Assembly (NCBI GenBank): GCA_032716605.1
Contig: CM064517.1
Coordinates: 21,795,276 to 21,859,275, forward strand
Length of the DNA: 64,000 bases
Source of the DNA: Paralithodes platypus
Lineage: Eukaryota > Arthropoda > Malacostraca > Decapoda > Lithodidae
Reading direction: 5' to 3'
Positions within the stretch are counted from its first letter, which is position 1; each line of letters opens with the position of its first letter. The notes below the pieces were generated by a model. That model had not been told where the DNA came from, searched no databases, and saw only the letters and a list, made by a program, of their open reading frames with translations. Shown in pieces: positions 62,355-64,000 of the stretch. The position numbers and the translations under genes are program-made.

Positions 62355-64000
62355 TTGGATAAAGCTCCACCAACACGACCCAAATTCAAAACCGCCAGGG
62401 ATAACGACCGAGGACCGATGTCAGCCATGAATGTAAATGTAGATCCGACCAGAACCAAAAATTTGATTAAAGAACGTTCTGTGAGTTCTAAAACCGCAAC
62501 TTTAAAGGTTTTCTATGCAAACGCTCGTAGCATACGCAATAAATTTTCAGATTTAGAGGAACTAGTGTTTACTGAAAATTATGATGTGATTGGTATAACA
62601 TAATCTTGGCTCAATACAGTAGATAGAGACTTTTTAGCAGAGTATTCACTTCCCGGTTATGTAATGTTTGAGAAAAGCCGAATAAATAAAAATGGAGGTG
62701 GCGTTTTATTTTATATCAAAGAAAGTCTTAACCCGACCCTCTTGTCAAAACCTCAAATTGTGAACGTCGACACATCTTTTGTGCTAATAAAGAATAATAA
62801 AGGTACAAAAATAATACTTGCATTAATATACAGACCTCCAGCTCAATCAGTGCAAACTGACCGAGAAATTTATGAACAAATTGCAGATGTAAGTAACTCA
62901 CAAGATACCGTATTTTTTGGCGACTTTAATTTACCTGTGACCAAGTGGGGCGATACTCTTACTTCACACTCCGGACATGACTTGTATACGAACTTGCAAG
63001 AGAGTTCGCTTTATCAATTTGTTCGAACACCGACCCGTGGTAATAACGTTCTTGACATTGTACTTGCAACAAAAGAAGAATTAATAGAGAATTTGAATGT
63101 TGGTGATGAATTCAGTAACAGCGACCATCGTACGATAACTTTCACTTTAAACTTTACTAGTAACGAACCAAATAGTAGCATCGAAAAAGTCCCTAATTTC
63201 AAGAAAGCAAACTTTCATAAACTTAGAGCTATGTTTAAAGAAACTGACTGGAGCTTTTTAATTAACAATAACGACATAAATACATCTTGGAAGTTATTCG
63301 AAACCACTTACCTAAAAGCAGTGCAAGACTGCATACCATCGAAAATACGGCATCCAGGCCATAATAATAAGCCCAAATGGTGGAATAAAGATATTTCAAA
63401 CTGCCTGCTTGCTAAAAAATGTGCTAATGATAGATTAAAATCCTCACAAAATGACGAAGAACGGGTGAAATTTGTAGAGCTACGACGCAAAGCCAAAAAG
63501 TTAATTAAGCAAAGTCAAAAGACCCTAGAGTTACATATTGCGAATCAAAGTAAAACAAACCCGAAAGAATTCTATAGTTATATCAGAAAGAAAAAAGTAG
63601 TTACTTCAACTGTTGGACCGTTAGTCGATGAAAATGGAGAATACACCAAAGACGAAGTACAAATGAGCAATGCCCTCAATACCATCTTTGCATCAGTTTT
63701 TACAACAGAAGACCTCAGTGATATCGCTACACCATCGCTGATTCAGATTGATAATTCAGATGTTCTAAGCAATATCACCGTTACAGAGAGAGAGGTATTG
63801 AATTGTTTAGATAAACTCAAGGTAAATAAAACGCCTGGACCTGATACAATCTCGCCTAGAGTTCTAAAGGAAGCTAAGGATGAGCTCTCCAAACCACTGA
63901 CATTACTATTCAATAAATCCTTGCAGTCTGGAACTATGCCTGATCAGTGGAAGATAGCCAACGTAACACCGATATTAAAAAAAGGCAGCAAATCCCTACC
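62355..64000 (+). CDS. CR1-like LINE ORF2 (endonuclease and start of RT), runs off window
   Basis: One frame from ATG 62355 to the window edge, broken by a single TAA at 62601-62603 where relatives have Glu/Asp (GIT*SWL). The APE endonuclease motifs follow in order: LKVFYANARSIRNKF, YDVIGIT, NGGGVLFYI, FGDFNLP (about 62922), and NSDHRTITF (about 63118). A linker with KPKWWNKDI and a PKEFYSYIRKKK block leads to the RT entry, NKTPGPDTISPRVLKEA and MPDQWKIANVTPILKKGS at the edge. The reading frame is otherwise clean over about 1.4 kb, suggesting a young copy. RT catalytic motifs would be beyond 64000. Confidence 0.85.

Overview
The window looks like nuclear DNA of an invertebrate, most likely an arthropod and plausibly a decapod crustacean. 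Evidence: spliced host-type exons, several clades of non-LTR retrotransposon (CR1-like, RTE-like, and a Jockey/I-like element with a 2A motif), Penelope-like elements, Tc1/mariner debris, tRNA-like repeats, long satellite arrays, GATA/CATA/TATC microsatellites and short (TTAGG)n runs. There is no prokaryotic gene organisation. Species was not determined; the call rests on repeat style and on one recognisable host exon.

Layout. 0-4.8 kb: a 5'-truncated Penelope-like element (PLE copy A) broken by a TTAA-flanked insertion that carries a second TTAA element, then a LINE 3' fragment, a 211-bp TA-flanked MITE, and a 409-bp short LINE derivative in a perfect 12-bp target duplication. 5.0-5.4 kb: the last exon of a lysosomal beta-mannosidase-like gene, the clearest host gene piece. 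5.9-12.1 kb: a three-level nest, with PLE copy B inside an APE-type LINE (2A motif, PHD-like finger, endonuclease, reverse transcriptase) inside a mariner-derived fold-back. 12.7-14.9 kb: repeat fragments. 14.9-24.2 kb: a satellite block with 62-, 28- and 42-bp units, separated by hairpin elements. 24.3-28.8 kb: a promoter-like patch, pyrimidine-rich DNA and nested palindromic MITEs. 28.8-44 kb: AT-rich, intron-like DNA with exon-like segments on both strands. Two minus-strand exons (41715-41819 and 39343-39445) are phase-compatible and end in a stop. 44-54.3 kb: minisatellites, hairpin elements, a CRE-rich palindrome and a nine-copy tRNA-like tandem array. 55-56.5 kb: a long RTE-like reverse transcriptase ORF whose catalytic motif is damaged. 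58-61.3 kb: three copies of an unrecognised ~650-bp retroposon, one of them inside PLE copy C. 61.4-64 kb: a CR1-like LINE in two head-to-head pieces, with ORF2 running off the right edge.

How it fits together. The most coherent system is a set of TTAA-anchored palindromic and hairpin elements (two large families, about 30 copies or fragments, plus a smaller third family). They insert into each other, into PLEs and next to satellites. At least three copies of one family have turned an arm or end segment into a minisatellite (27-, 30- and 34-bp units). No transposase for them is visible here. Host coding content is small: the beta-mannosidase exon and the two-exon minus-strand gene model are the best candidates; other exon-like segments are weaker. 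Clade names are recognised from motifs by eye; no database search was possible.
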